From assembly GCF_022965805.1 (NCBI RefSeq), contig NC_133110.1, positions 31,992,790 through 32,056,789 of the forward strand: DNA of 64,000 bases, written 5' to 3'. Position numbers and translations under genes: made by a program. Positions within the stretch are counted from its first letter, which is position 1, and every line of letters starts with the position of its first letter. Source of the stretch: Primulina eburnea (lineage: Eukaryota > Streptophyta > Magnoliopsida > Lamiales > Gesneriaceae). Of the stretch, positions 34,156-43,522 are shown piece by piece. The notes beneath the pieces are model-generated. The model saw only the letters and a list, made by a program, of their open reading frames with translations, was not told the origin of the DNA and did not search any database.

Positions 34156-35035
34156 TCTTTCTTCATACATTCTCCGAACTTCCATAAACAAATACTTGTC
34201 TTCTTTATTTACTGCATATCTTTTCATTTGAACTTATCTGAGCTGATATTTAATCTATAATATTCACCAAGTGTATCGATCTGACTCCGCATTTATCTAT
34301 TTAAGCATCTCAAAGTACTCAGTGATTGGAAAATTTACTTTAGCTGCTCACACATCTTGAGTTCATAAAAGCAATCTATTTTTAGTATAAGTGTTTACTC
34401 ACCTCAATCTTCTAAACACATTTTCAATCCTAATAAATGTGTTATTGAATCAAAAACTCCACCGCAATGCTTGTGTGCTAGCGGTGTCATGATTTTACGC
34501 AAGGCGGGAGAATTTTCGACGCTTCTCAGGAAATACTACTATGTTTATCAAACATCCTTGAAGCATCCAAACAAATTTATTTGGTATGATGATCACCACC
34601 AAATGTCCAACACCAACAAAGGTACGGTTTATACATCTACGAATGAGCAAGTGATTCGAATAGTGGTACATGTGAGAAATGCATCAATAGAAAAGGAACA
34701 AACCAACATGAACCAACACATGTCTGAAGGCATGACAGCCAAGTACGAACATAGTTCACAATCACTCGTAAATAACCCAAAACATGGCATTGATTCACAA
34801 ATGTTATTTAGTGATCAATTGGTTTGCTGTTGTTTCGGGTGCCTATGCTTGTTACTACTTTGTGTGCTTTTCCTAATAATTGTGTGGGTCATTGTGCACA
34901 AGTAGAAAGTCATAATATTTTTTTGAAATATTTAGGAAATAGTTTGTTGGTAGTGTCACGAACTTCCTACATTTTCTTGCACAAAATTTATGAATCAAAT
35001 GAAGTGTCCTTTTTTTCAAATTCTAGTGTAGATTG
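34156..35035 (+). other. Spacer with an unrecognised 138-codon frame
   Basis: AT-rich flank between two solo LTRs. ATG 34489 opens a frame to 34905. Its first 100 residues are hydrophilic, and its last 30 are strongly hydrophobic and Cys-rich (QLVCCCFGCLCLLLLCVLF), resembling a C-terminal membrane anchor. No family is recognised, and no promoter or intron is evident. It may be an exon remnant or a chance frame. Confidence 0.3.
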
Positions 35036-35040
35036 CATAA

Positions 35041-37186
35041 TGTAAGGCCCGAGAAATTATCCGATTAATCTGAAAAGATTTGGCGATGGTTATTATAATC
35101 TATTGTTGATAATTACTATGATTATAAATGAAACGGATCAGATCGGGAGAGCTGGAAAAGAATTCACATTATGGTGCAAAGAGTAGTCCCCGCGCACATG
35201 CACGACATGTATCGGCGCACATGAGCGAGGAAGACAGAACCATGCGCGCACATGCGCAACTTGAATGCGCGCACATGCGCGGAACGTCCAGTAGCATCGG
35301 CGCATATGCGCGACGTAGATGGCGCACATGCGCGGGAGGGGCAGAAGGTTCGGCGCATATGCGCGGAATGATTGGCGCATATGCGCGAGCAGACAAAATG
35401 CTGGTTCTAATAACTGGCGCATATGCGCGCAACGTGCAGAATATGCACAACGCCACTTGCCCTTGTGTAATGCAACGTGTATGTATATATGTAAATATGT
35501 ATATATATATCAGCCTTATATATCAGCCTATTCCTTCAGAGGGAAAAGACGAGAGCTTCAAGGGAAAAGCTTTAAGGGTTCTTCGATAGTTATTTTGGAA
35601 TTGCGAAAATTCCGTCCGTCTGTTTCAAATCCGATTACAGTACTGAGTTCCTAGCGACGACAGCTACAACTGGACGTAAGTTTTGTTACGTTTAGACAAG
35701 ATTTGAATTTATGATATTGTCAGAATTGAATACGAATCAGATATGATGTTTCTGCTATAGTAGACATTGTACAATTGAAGTCAGATTAAAGAACAAACTA
35801 TTTATGAAATTGTTATGAATTTCAGAATTGATTTGACTGAGATTCGATATCAGATTTGTGTTATCGTTGAGATTATGAGTTATACCAGTATTGTGTATGA
35901 GTTCTGATATTATATCTGTGATGTGGAGATTGACGGGGTTATTCAGATTGTATTGTTATGTCGTCGAAACATCAGTTGATTAGATTGATCAGATTCAGTA
36001 ATGATTTCGATTGTATCGTGATATAGTTGATATGAATTAGATTGTACCTTGTTCAGATATGGATCAGATTATATACTGATTTGAGTATTGATCAGAACAG
36101 GTTTTGAATTGAGTTATATACTGATATTGTAATTATATGATTGTCATTGCCAGATTGGATATGGACAGATCAGAATACAATACTTCGTCTTCGTCAGACC
36201 GGGAAGACAAAGGTATAAAAAAATGTTGATTCTGGATTGCACAACTCGAGTTAGGCTTGACTTGAGTTTCCCTAAATCACATACTTTATTTTATTGCATT
36301 GTTATTTGCAATTATCAGATTGATATGTTTAATTTATTGAATTATAGCAGAGCAAGAGTTTGGGTTAGGACAGACCAGCCTAGCTAGGGCAGAACCGCCA
36401 AGTCTTGGACAGAACTGCTAAGACCCTATACTTGTGGTATATCGATGAGCTTAGATGTAGATCGACGTCTATTGTAGACACTCGATATAGCATGCCCAAG
36501 TCTAAGTCTTTGTCAGAACTGCTCAGACTCTAGACTTACGATGTATTGATGAGCTTAGATGTAGAACGACTTCTATTGTAGACATTCGATACAGCATGCC
36601 GAAGTCTAAATTAGATCGAGATCCCTAGATTAGAATGAGAGATGAGTCGAGTCTTAGATATTGAGACTATAATTGATTTACAGATATGTATTGCTTTATG
36701 TTTCGTAGATTACGATTCATGTTTTATTTACAGACTAATATGGGTACATGTTGTTCGATTTTGATACATGTGCAAAGATATAATTCATGCTTTTATGTTA
36801 ATTCAGTTAATTGCATGTATACATTGTTTATACTGTGATTTATTCTCACCGGAGTTATCCAGCTGTTGTCTTGTTTTGTAAGTGTGCATGACAACATGTG
36901 GGACAAGATCGGGGTCAAGAGGATGATGAGAGATCGAGATTAGAGTGGTGATTCCGAACTTGGATGTAGACTTGGTTTAATACTTGAAAATTAGTAGTTG
37001 AACCTTAGATTAGTTTGAATAATTATTGTACCTTATTGAACTGTTATACAGAGATGTACATTAGTTATATTCCATTACGTTCCGCACTTACATTTTAAAA
37101 AGAAAAATTTTTAGACCCTGTTTATCTTAATTGATAATTAAACCCCAAAGATGATTAAGAAGATGATTAGCGTCCGGGTCCCCACA
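35041..37186 (+). mobile_element. Solo LTR B, 2146 bp
   Basis: It begins TGTAAGGCCCGAG and ends GGGTCCCCACA, with a perfect 5-bp duplication CATAA at 35036-35040 and 37187-37191. No internal region remains. It has a GCGCATATGCGC dyad array at 35189-35435, a TATA-rich stretch at about 35480-35525, and a long downstream region with many GATCAGAT and CAGATT repeats. The block near 36415-36605 contains two imperfect copies of about 120 bp around 'GATGAGCTTAGATGTAGA'. Confidence 0.85.
35189..35435. repeat. Array of GCGCAYATGCGC dyads in solo LTR B
   Basis: Nine units, seven of them matching GCGCAYATGCGC exactly. The GCGCATATGCGC form is a perfect palindrome. Units are 20-35 bp apart with unrelated spacers. 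The two leftmost units are degenerate. Confidence 0.9.
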
Positions 37187-37191
37187 CATAA

Positions 37192-37419
37192 TATTTTATG
37201 TATACTGATCATGATTATTTTTATGTAAGTATTCTGGCTCAACTACCATTATGTTGAATAATTAAGTAGTGTTTCTTGATTGATTTTTAATCAATTGATT
37301 GAGTTTATGCATAATAGATTATATGATTTATTTTTATTGCAGTGTAAATCTCAAATAAAAATAAAATAAAAGTTTATGCTCGAATGATTCGCAAGTGTAC
37401 GAGTCAAGTTATAATATAG
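37192..37419. other. AT-rich target of the nested copia element
   Basis: No gene. The last part, GATTCGCAAGTGTACGAGTC, and the sequence after the element, GTAGGGAGTACGAGTATCG at about 60853, look like the two halves of a common plant dispersed repeat. This suggests the copia element inserted into another repeat. Confidence 0.4.
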
Positions 37420-38464
37420 TGTAAAGGAAAATAATATTTCCGATTTTAATTGAATTATTTCCCTATCATTATTTTCTTTGTTGATTTAAATTGAGTATAA
37501 TATTTAGAGCAGGTCTCATGTGAGACCGTCTCACCGATCATAATCTGTGAGACGGGTCAACCCTACCCATATTCACAATAAAAAGTAATACTTTTAGCAT
37601 AAAAAATAATACTTTTGCATAGGTGACCCAAATAAGAGATTCGTCTCACAGATACGACCCGTGAGACCGTCTCACACAAGTTTTTGCCTAATATTTAATG
37701 TGATTTTGTCTTTATAAGATAATGAGATAATTATGGATATATCTTATGAATATGATATTTATTAGAGTGATTTAATAAGATATGATATCAATGTTTAAAT
37801 AGAGTTTATTTCTAATTAAACTCTACATTCCTTATGAAATATGTTTCCTTGTGGAGTAAAACTCTTCATCTATAAAAAAGGTATCAAGGACATTGGAAAA
37901 GGGCTTCTTGAATATCGATCATACATACACGGAGTGAAGATTTTTCAGAGAAGAATAAGTCTCGAAGCCGTTGATGTTTGAAGAGTGGTGATCACCGTGT
38001 TGCTCTGAATGTTGCCAACATCTACAAACAACATCCGTAACGATGCTGACTGAAGATTGCATCTAATTGATCGTGTTTTTCGGGATCAATTTTTGCTTTC
38101 TTATTTACGTTTTAATATTGTTGGTAGTTGTTAGAAAGCTTCATTTTCTCAAAGTTTTGAGGAAATTAATTTTTGTAATAATCACTAGTGATAGGTTTTT
38201 GTGCAAACAATTTGGTTTTCTAGAGATTAATTTTTTCTATAAGGCACCGCACAAGTATTATACTTGTGCAAATTTAATCGTGTAAATCTATTCACTTAAA
38301 GTCAATTTGTGTTTCAAAATATAATATTCTGCTGCATGTTGTCCGAGATGTTGTAACATCTGGCACAACATTTAATTCTGATAAAATACAAATTTACTAT
38401 TTTACATCCTATTCTGATATTTTTATTATTATTGATATCTGTCGAACAACAATAAACTCTTACA
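37420..38464 (+). repeat. 5' LTR of copia 2
   Basis: It aligns along its length with 59998-60848. The size difference (1045 against 851 bp) is explained by one MITE plus its duplicated target. TATA-like CTATAAAAAAGG lies near 37871 (CTATAAATAAGG near 60251 in the sister). It ends TTACA just before the primer site. A GATGTTGTAACATC dyad lies near 38348. Confidence 0.9.
37507..37688 (+). mobile_element. MITE of the GAGACGGTCTCAC family, copy 4
   Basis: 182 bp with a perfect 9-bp duplication TAATATTTA at 37498-37506 and 37689-37697. The sister LTR at about 60070 has the same sequence with a single TAATATTTA and no MITE, so the insertion came after the copia element. Confidence 0.95.
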
Positions 38465-38466
38465 AG

Positions 38467-38479
38467 TGGTATCAGAGCC
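38467..38479 (+). other. Primer-binding site of copia 2
   Basis: TGGTATCAGAGCC follows the LTR end by two bases and matches the initiator tRNA-Met primer site. Confidence 0.9.
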
Positions 38480-38517
38480 TATTCTTGATATAATAAGTGT
38501 TGATTCTGGTTTTTGTT

Positions 38518-40360
38518 TTGTTTGACCGAACTATTCAAATCGACACTTCATTTGCAAGCGCAGCACTTCGACCACCAGTCCTAGATGGTACCAAGTACAG
38601 CCTATGGAAGGTCAAAATAAGATACTACATAAAATCCATAGATGAACGGGCATGGCAGCGTGTCATCAATGGATGGACTTCACCAGTCATGATAGATCAA
38701 GTGGGTGACAACTTGCCAAAACCTGAACCTGACTGGACTGCTGATGAAGTGAAAAATTCGAACTACAACTCAAAGGCCTTGAATGCTATATTTACATCGG
38801 TTGACATGAACATGTTCAGTTTAATCACAAACTGTACTTCTGCTAAAAGTGCATGGGATAATCTCCAAAGGCACTGTGAAGGTTCTAAAAGTGTGTGTTG
38901 AACCAGATTGAGGATGCTCACTTCCAAATTCGAGATGACGAGGATGGAAGAATATGAGAACATACTCGATTACGATCGTCGCCTATGGGAAATTGCTAAT
39001 GAGACATTCAGTATTGGAGACTCTATCTCCAATGAGCGTTTAGTTAGCAAGGTCCTCCGTTCTCTGCCCGAAAGATTCAACATAAAAATTTGTGCAATAG
39101 ATGAGGCTAAGGAAACTTCTCAGATGGCATTGGAAGACCTTATCAGTTCACTACGCACTTTTGAGATGAACCTTGACATGCAGAAGAAGGATAAAGGGAA
39201 GACAATTGCATTCCAAGCTTCAAATGACTCCTACAATGAACTCCTTCAAATATCTCAAGAAGTCAATAATTCTGATCTCTGCGAGGATTCTATCTCATTT
39301 ATCACAAAGAAATTTGGTGATTACTTGAAAAGAATCAGAGATAAGAAGAAAGATGCACAACCATCTAAATTTCCAAGCCTTCTTGCACTTGAAAGGTCAC
39401 AAAAGTACCCTGCCAAGCAACAATTTCAACCGAGTAATGAAGGCAAGGGACAATACAATTCAAAAAAGAATGATTCGGTGCAGTGTAGAGAGTGCAAGGG
39501 CTTTGGACACTATGCCAATGAATGTGCTAACAGATTGCGAAAAAACAAAGTCTACAATGTGTCTCTAAGCGATGAAGAATCCGATGCTGAGGAGAAAACC
39601 ACTGATGAAGAAAATCAAACTTCATGGACTGCACTACTGACAGAAAATCGCAGACTGCAGGTGAATCCTTTAGGTGTTGCCACTCCTGGCCGCAACATCT
39701 GCAAAAAATCAGTTTTTTTGAAATCCACAACTTCTGGAAATTTGAGTGGAGATGATGAATCAGAAGCTGATGATGAAGAAATCACTCTTGAGAATGTGCA
39801 AAAGCTTTATGAAGAGTTGTTTAAAGATTGGACCAAAAGAAACAAGTTGAACTCAAGTCTTATGAAGGAGAACATTGATCTAAAAGCCGTAGTTGCCAAA
39901 CTTGAGGTAATTTTGAACAAAAAAGATTTGGAATTGGTAAGACCAAAGAAGAACTTCAAAAGGCAACTGAAAGTTTGTCCAAGTTTAACTCAAGCACATC
40001 CAAGCTTGACTCCATACTTTTGATGGGAAGAGATGACAAAAAAGGCCTAGGCTTCAAAGACAGTGTGTTCGAGATTGGTGAATCTTCCAAGACGAATGTT
40101 TTTGTGAAAGGAAAAACTGAAACATTCACACCTTCACAAACTACATCTTCAACCAAAATCTCTCCACCAAAAAGACAACATGCACCACCCATTCCTAGGA
40201 AAAGAAAAAAAAAGGTACGTATGTCATTACTGCTTTAAGCCTGGTCATATCATGCCCACTGTATTAAACTCAGGGATGATCGCATGAATCAAAAGTCAAG
40301 TCGGATGTTGCCCCGAATGTTGTCCAACATTTCCTGCAACACCTCCCATCATCGACCTAA
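38518..40360 (+). pseudogene. gag: Copia 2 gag, broken
   Basis: The capsid text starts near FASAALRPPVLDGTKYSLWK (about 38540) with no clear ATG, so the start is lost. A frameshift near 38900 moves the frame into 38908-40023, which holds LPERFNIKICAIDEAKE and a CCHC knuckle, CRECKGFGHYANEC, near 39482. An acidic, coiled-coil segment follows (ENVQKLYEELFKDWTKRNK). Another shift near 39965 leads into the Lys/Pro-rich end and a second knuckle-like text (CHYCFKPGH, near 40220). Two knuckle-like boxes are seen in some Sirevirus gags. Confidence 0.8.
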
Positions 40361-40418
40361 AGTAAGAAAAATTTGAGTACCAAAGGTAAAAACTCACTGT
40401 AATGTTGTCTATACTTCG

Positions 40419-40720
40419 TTGAAAACTAACACTGCAGGTCATTGGTACTTTGATAGTGGAAGCTCACGCCACATGACAGGTTCAAGAGAACATCTCATCG
40501 ATTATGTTGAACAAAATTGTGGTAGATTGACCTGTGGAGGGGGAGCTAAAGGAAACATTGTGGGAAAGGGCACATTGAACGTTGAAGGACTACCAAAGCT
40601 CCACAATGTGCTTCATGTAGAAGGATTGAATTCAAATTTGATAAGCATAAGTCAATTGTGTGATGATAATTTGCTTGTTAAGTTTGATAAACATACTTGT
40701 GAAGTTTTTGATGATATTTA
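40419..40720 (+). pseudogene. pol: Copia 2 protease/pre-integrase start, truncated
   Basis: WYFDSGSSRHMTGSREHL contains the copia protease active-site triad D-S-G. The following text (LPKLHNVLHVEGLNSNLIS, SQLCDDNLLVKFDKHTCEVF) is the standard pre-integrase region. The frame is cut at 40720 by gypsy A. The integrase zinc-binding domain that should follow is not found on the far side. Confidence 0.85.
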
Positions 40721-41482
40721 TGCCGGAGGGACCAATCACGAGGGGACGACTAAAGAGATTCAAGGAAGCATTGCAGGTGCTTATGAGCCAGGAAGAAGGA
40801 CTTACAAGCGGGGTGCAAAGTGCTGGAGGGTTCGTGATGCAAGGGAGTAAGGTTGGGAGCCAAAGGAACATTATTCAAGTGATAAATGAAGAGGAGTCCA
40901 GAAGCATCGGCGCCCGAGCGGCCAAATATTACCGCTCGAGCGCCACACTTACTGTCCAAGGAGAAGAATTCCAGAACGCCTCGCGCCCGAGCGGTCATAT
41001 TCTACCGCCCGAGCGCGAGTCAGTTGCGGGAAAATCCTAGTTTCCTAGTTTAGAGTTTTGATTATTTTGGTAACTAGATTTGATATCTTTTTTGATATGT
41101 AAACATATGTGACGAAACTTTGACACACAATTCAATATTATTGATGATATTTTATCAAGGTTTTGAGTTTTCTCTCAAAATTTTTTCAAAGCTTCGCTTT
41201 GTGTTCATAAAAAATCAAACGTATCAAGATTCGTTCTTGTGGCGTTTGTCGATTGATTTCATATGGATTGTCAAGGGCAAGTTCTATGAAGGTTCGTCTG
41301 TTTCTCAATTGTTTAATCGTGAATATTTATTGCTAAGTTTTTATAATTTAGAGGTGAATATCACACTCCAAAACTTGATTCAAAAGACCGGGACAAACAA
41401 CGATTCCTTGTTCTTCATTGAATTGAGGGCGCGATTCGATTTTAATCATGTTTTATTTTCATTCGTACAATGATTCACATCA
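40721..41482 (+). repeat. 5' LTR of gypsy A
   Basis: It starts TGCCGGAGGGACC and ends CACATCA, directly before a primer site TGGTATCAGAGCTTA at 41485-41499. Its first 165 bp are the copy of the pol end found in the 3' LTR. A dyad array lies at 40905-41025. Differences from the 3' LTR are scattered, for example CGCCCGAGCGG against CGTCCGAGCGG, so this insertion is older than gypsy B. Confidence 0.9.
40905..41025. repeat. GCGCCCGAGCGG/CCGCTCGAGCGC array in gypsy A LTR
   Basis: Four units in two facing pairs: GCGCCCGAGCGG then CCGCTCGAGCGC, and again GCGCCCGAGCGG then CCGCCCGAGCGC. The CCGCTCGAGCGC form includes a perfect 10-bp palindrome. The same array is in the 3' LTR at about 46510-46620 with single-base differences. 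Confidence 0.88.
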
Positions 41483-41515
41483 TTTGGTATCAGAGCTTAG
41501 GTTCATTGAATTCAA

Positions 41516-42069
41516 GTAAGTATCTTGTTATTCAATTTTCAGATTTGTGTTAGTTCTTCGTTCGTTTTCAGATCTGCTTCCTGTTCTAGCGTTCTTCGAA
41601 ATTTTTTTTGAGAGTCTGTGATTCTCGAAATTTTAGTGTCTTTTTTTTTTTGGAATTTTCGGGTAGTACTCAGCAAAAAAAAAAAAGAGTACAAAAATTC
41701 CGAAAATTCACCATTATTTCTTTTTGGTATCTTGTTCAATTTCCTTTAGAGTCATATTCAATTGCCTCTCACAGTAAAAAAAAATTATATACCTTCGAAT
41801 TTCTTGTCTACGCAATCCAAGTGAGTCGGTCACAATCGTTCACAAGTTGAAACTTGATTGTTTGATGTACAAATACAAAGCTTGAGCACCTTGAGAGAAC
41901 TCTCGAATTTGAGTGACATTACTTGAGTGCGAGTGAATTTCTTTGGAGTGAACGGTGAGTATTTGTTGTGAGAAAAAAAATTGAGAGAAAAGACGAGTGG
42001 ATTTCTTTGGAGTGATCGTGAGCATTTGGGTGAGGATCATTTTTGTTTTCTACTAATGTTTTCTTACAG
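41516..42069 (+). other. Possible leader intron of gypsy A
   Basis: A strong donor, CAAGTAAGTATC at 41513-41524, and a strong acceptor, TTTTCTTACAGG ending at 42070, bracket 554 T-rich bases between the primer site and the gag ATG at 42088. Splicing would bring the gag start close to the transcript start. No transcript evidence is available. Confidence 0.4.
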
Positions 42070-42087
42070 GTACAAATTTTAAATTAA

Positions 42088-43504
42088 ATGGAGAGGGAGG
42101 TAGGAGATAGTTCGAACCCGGGGTTGTCTAAGGTTCAAATGGAGGCGTTGTTTGGGCATTTTAGTAGGATGATGAGGAATGAATTAGAGTCCTTACATGA
42201 GAGGTTGGATAAGCTTGAAGTTAGTACTAGTGGGAGTAAATCCAAACCTAAGGATTTGGGTAGAGAGGATGAGGAGTATGATTTGGGAGGAGACGAGGAG
42301 AGTCAAAATGAAAATTGGGGTAGGAATGGAAGAGGTAGAGGATTCGGTAAAGGAAAAAGAGAAGCCGTACGGGGTAGATATGATGGGAATAGGGAAGATG
42401 GTAACATGGGTAGTATTAAGATGAAAATTCCATGGAAAATCTGACCCGGAGGGGTATTTAGAATGGGAAAAGAGGGTAGAGTTCGTATTTGAATGTCACC
42501 ACTACTCCGAACAAAAGAAGGTGAGGTTGGCGGTGGTTAAATTCTTAGACTATGCTCTCATTTGGCGGGATCAACTAGGGACCACTAGAAGGAGGTATAA
42601 TGATAGACCTATTGAATCTTAGGATGATGAAAGCAAGTTGGTGACCAAGCCCAAGGTTGAGATCAAACAAGAGGCGCCTAAACAAGGAGTGCAAGATAAA
42701 TCTGAAACTTCTCTTACTCGAGCTAGAGATACTAGATGTTTTAGGTGTCAAGGGTTGGGTCATATTGCTAGTGAATGTCCTAATAAGAGGGTAATGATTT
42801 TAAATGACTATGGCGAGTATGAGTCACATAGTGAGGGTGATGATGATGAGATGCCTGCGTTAGAGGATCCTGATGAGGGATATGAGGCGGTTGTAGGTGA
42901 AGCATTAGTGACTAGGCGAATCATGAGTGCCCAAGTCAAGGCGGAGGATACTAACCCAAGGGAGAACTTGTTCCACACTAGGTGTTTTGTAAATCAAAAT
43001 GTCTGCAATCTAATTATAGATGGGGGGAGTTGTACCAATGTGGCTAGTAGTGAAATGGTCGAAAAATTGGGTTTACCTACATTAAAGCATCCTCAACCAT
43101 ATAGACTTCAATGGTTGAATGATTATGCGGAGGTGAAGGTGAACAAACAAATTTTGGTGTCATTTTCTATTGGGAAGTATGTGAATGAGGTCTTGTGTGA
43201 TGTGGTACTCATGCATGCATGTCATATCTTCTTGGGTAGACCTTGGCAATATGATAGTCGGGTGACACATGATGGGTTCAAGAATAAGTACTCATTTGTA
43301 TTGAAGAAGGAATCCATTGTATTGCTTTCTTTGTCCCCAAAGCAAGTGTTGGAGGACCAATTAAAAAAGAAAAAGAGAGATGAGGCCGGAAAAAAGAGTG
43401 AACAAAAAGGTGAGGTGGCCTTTGAAAATAAAAATGAAATGGCTGAAAAAAAGAGTGATAAAAAGAGTGAGATAGCCATGCAAAAGAAAAATGAGAGGAA
43501 ATAG
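42088..43504 (+). pseudogene. gag: Gypsy A gag and protease, broken
   Basis: ATG 42088 starts MEREVGDSSNPGLSKVQMEA with a helical first part and a Gly/Arg-rich region. A stop at 42442 and a shift interrupt the capsid core (the LEWEKRVEFVFECHHYSE text near 42460). The frame continues at 42638 with a CCHC knuckle, CFRCQGLGHIASEC, at 42737-42778. The protease active site is IIDGGSCTNV near 43013, a D-G-G form usual for this lineage. A Lys/Glu-rich linker with repeated KKSEQKGEVA-like units ends at the stop at 43502. Confidence 0.8.
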
Positions 43505-43522
43505 GCCAAAAAGAAATCATAT

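Noticed and set aside
32744..35435. CRISPR-like repeat arrays.
   Set aside because: Units are short palindromes with irregular spacing inside solo LTRs of a plant genome, with no cas genes.
40632..41040. Short frames on both strands at the start of the gypsy A 5' LTR, overlapping the copia frame.
   Set aside because: The plus frame is the copied end of gypsy A pol carried in the LTR and joined by chance to copia sequence; the others are shadows.
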